Positions 5,555-5,770 of a stretch of DNA of 5,770 nucleotides are shown here, piece by piece. This DNA comes from Planctomycetaceae bacterium (lineage in GTDB: Bacteria > Planctomycetota > Planctomycetia > Pirellulales > Thermoguttaceae), in assembly GCA_031267635.1 (NCBI GenBank), contig JAIRYX010000103.1, positions 1 to 5,770 of the forward strand, in the 5' to 3' direction. The position numbers were made by a program, and so were the translations under genes. The first letter of the stretch is position 1. Every line of letters begins with the position of its first letter. The notes under the pieces were generated by a model that was not told the DNA's origin, ran no database searches, and worked only from the letters and a program-made list of their open reading frames with translations.

Positions 5555-5770
5555 TTACAAAGTCCACGGCGCACGCATGTCGCGAGAAAGAATTTTTGAT
5601 TGCTCCGGCGTTGGATCAATCAAGCGATTGCCGACGGAATCCCATTTCACGACCGATTGGGTACGAACCGCAATATCGCACAAGTGACTGATATTATCGC
5701 TTCGCACCGCGTCTTTCAATGTCGAAGCCGGTTCTTTTCCTTCTCTGATGGAACGAATAAAGTCGTCGAT
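5555..5770 (-). CDS. Gfo/Idh/MocA-family oxidoreductase, C-terminal part only
   Basis: The frame is open from the right edge to a TAA at 5555-5557 and encodes the last 71 residues. It begins IDDFIRSIREGKEP, continues DAVRSDNISHLCDIAVR and SVVKWDSVGNRLIDP, and ends ILSRDMRAPWTL. The order of a 'D-F-I-x-S-I-R-x-G-K-E-P' helix, a His-containing helix, a 'K-W-D' strand and a terminal 'L-S-R-x-x-R-x-P-W' is typical of the C-terminus of planctomycete secreted oxidoreductases of this family. The nucleotide-binding half and any Tat signal lie outside the window. It is 114 bases upstream of the ThuA gene on the same strand, consistent with one transcription unit. It differs clearly in its C-terminus from the oxidoreductase at 1099-2400, so the two are not recent duplicates. 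Confidence 0.82.
   Translation of the reverse strand: MDDFIRSIREGKEPASTLKDAVRSDNISHLCDIAVRTQSVVKWDSVGNRLIDPTPEQSKILSRDMRAPWTL

Overview
The window looks like chromosomal DNA from a planctomycete. This is an inference from gene content: a Tat-exported Gfo/Idh/MocA-family oxidoreductase, a secreted ThuA-domain protein lying just downstream of a second Gfo/Idh/MocA gene, and wide, repeat-rich intergenic spaces. All convincing protein genes lie on the minus strand. No complete rRNA, tRNA or CRISPR array was seen.

Layout. Positions 1-279 (minus) hold the broken start of a DDE-type transposase that still has its ribosome binding site and a good promoter. Positions 351-774 (plus) hold the frameshifted C-terminal part of an integrase-core transposase. 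Positions 809-1036 (minus) hold a small unrecognised ORF. A complete Tat-signal oxidoreductase covers 1099-2400. The 661-base gap 2401-3061 contains a 105-base inverted-repeat element, a 5'-homologous copy of a palindromic repeat, a short tandem repeat and a GC-rich structured stretch. Aspartate carbamoyltransferase (pyrB) covers 3062-4018, with a plausible promoter and an upstream hairpin. The 537-base gap 4019-4555 is mostly a 386-base nested palindrome flanked by a perfect 7-base direct repeat, so it looks like an inserted non-autonomous element. A ThuA-domain secreted protein covers 4556-5440. The last 216 bases are the C-terminal end of another Gfo/Idh/MocA oxidoreductase running off the right edge.

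How the parts relate. The 5555-5770 oxidoreductase and the ThuA protein are probably co-transcribed and probably act on sugars or sugar derivatives outside the cytoplasm or at the envelope. The 1099-2400 oxidoreductase is of the same general class but is separated from them by pyrB, a pyrimidine biosynthesis gene that stands alone here. pyrB is bracketed by two related palindromic elements. The most notable content is this repeat architecture and the decayed mobile DNA at the left. I did not see evidence for a new multi-gene defence or metabolic system.
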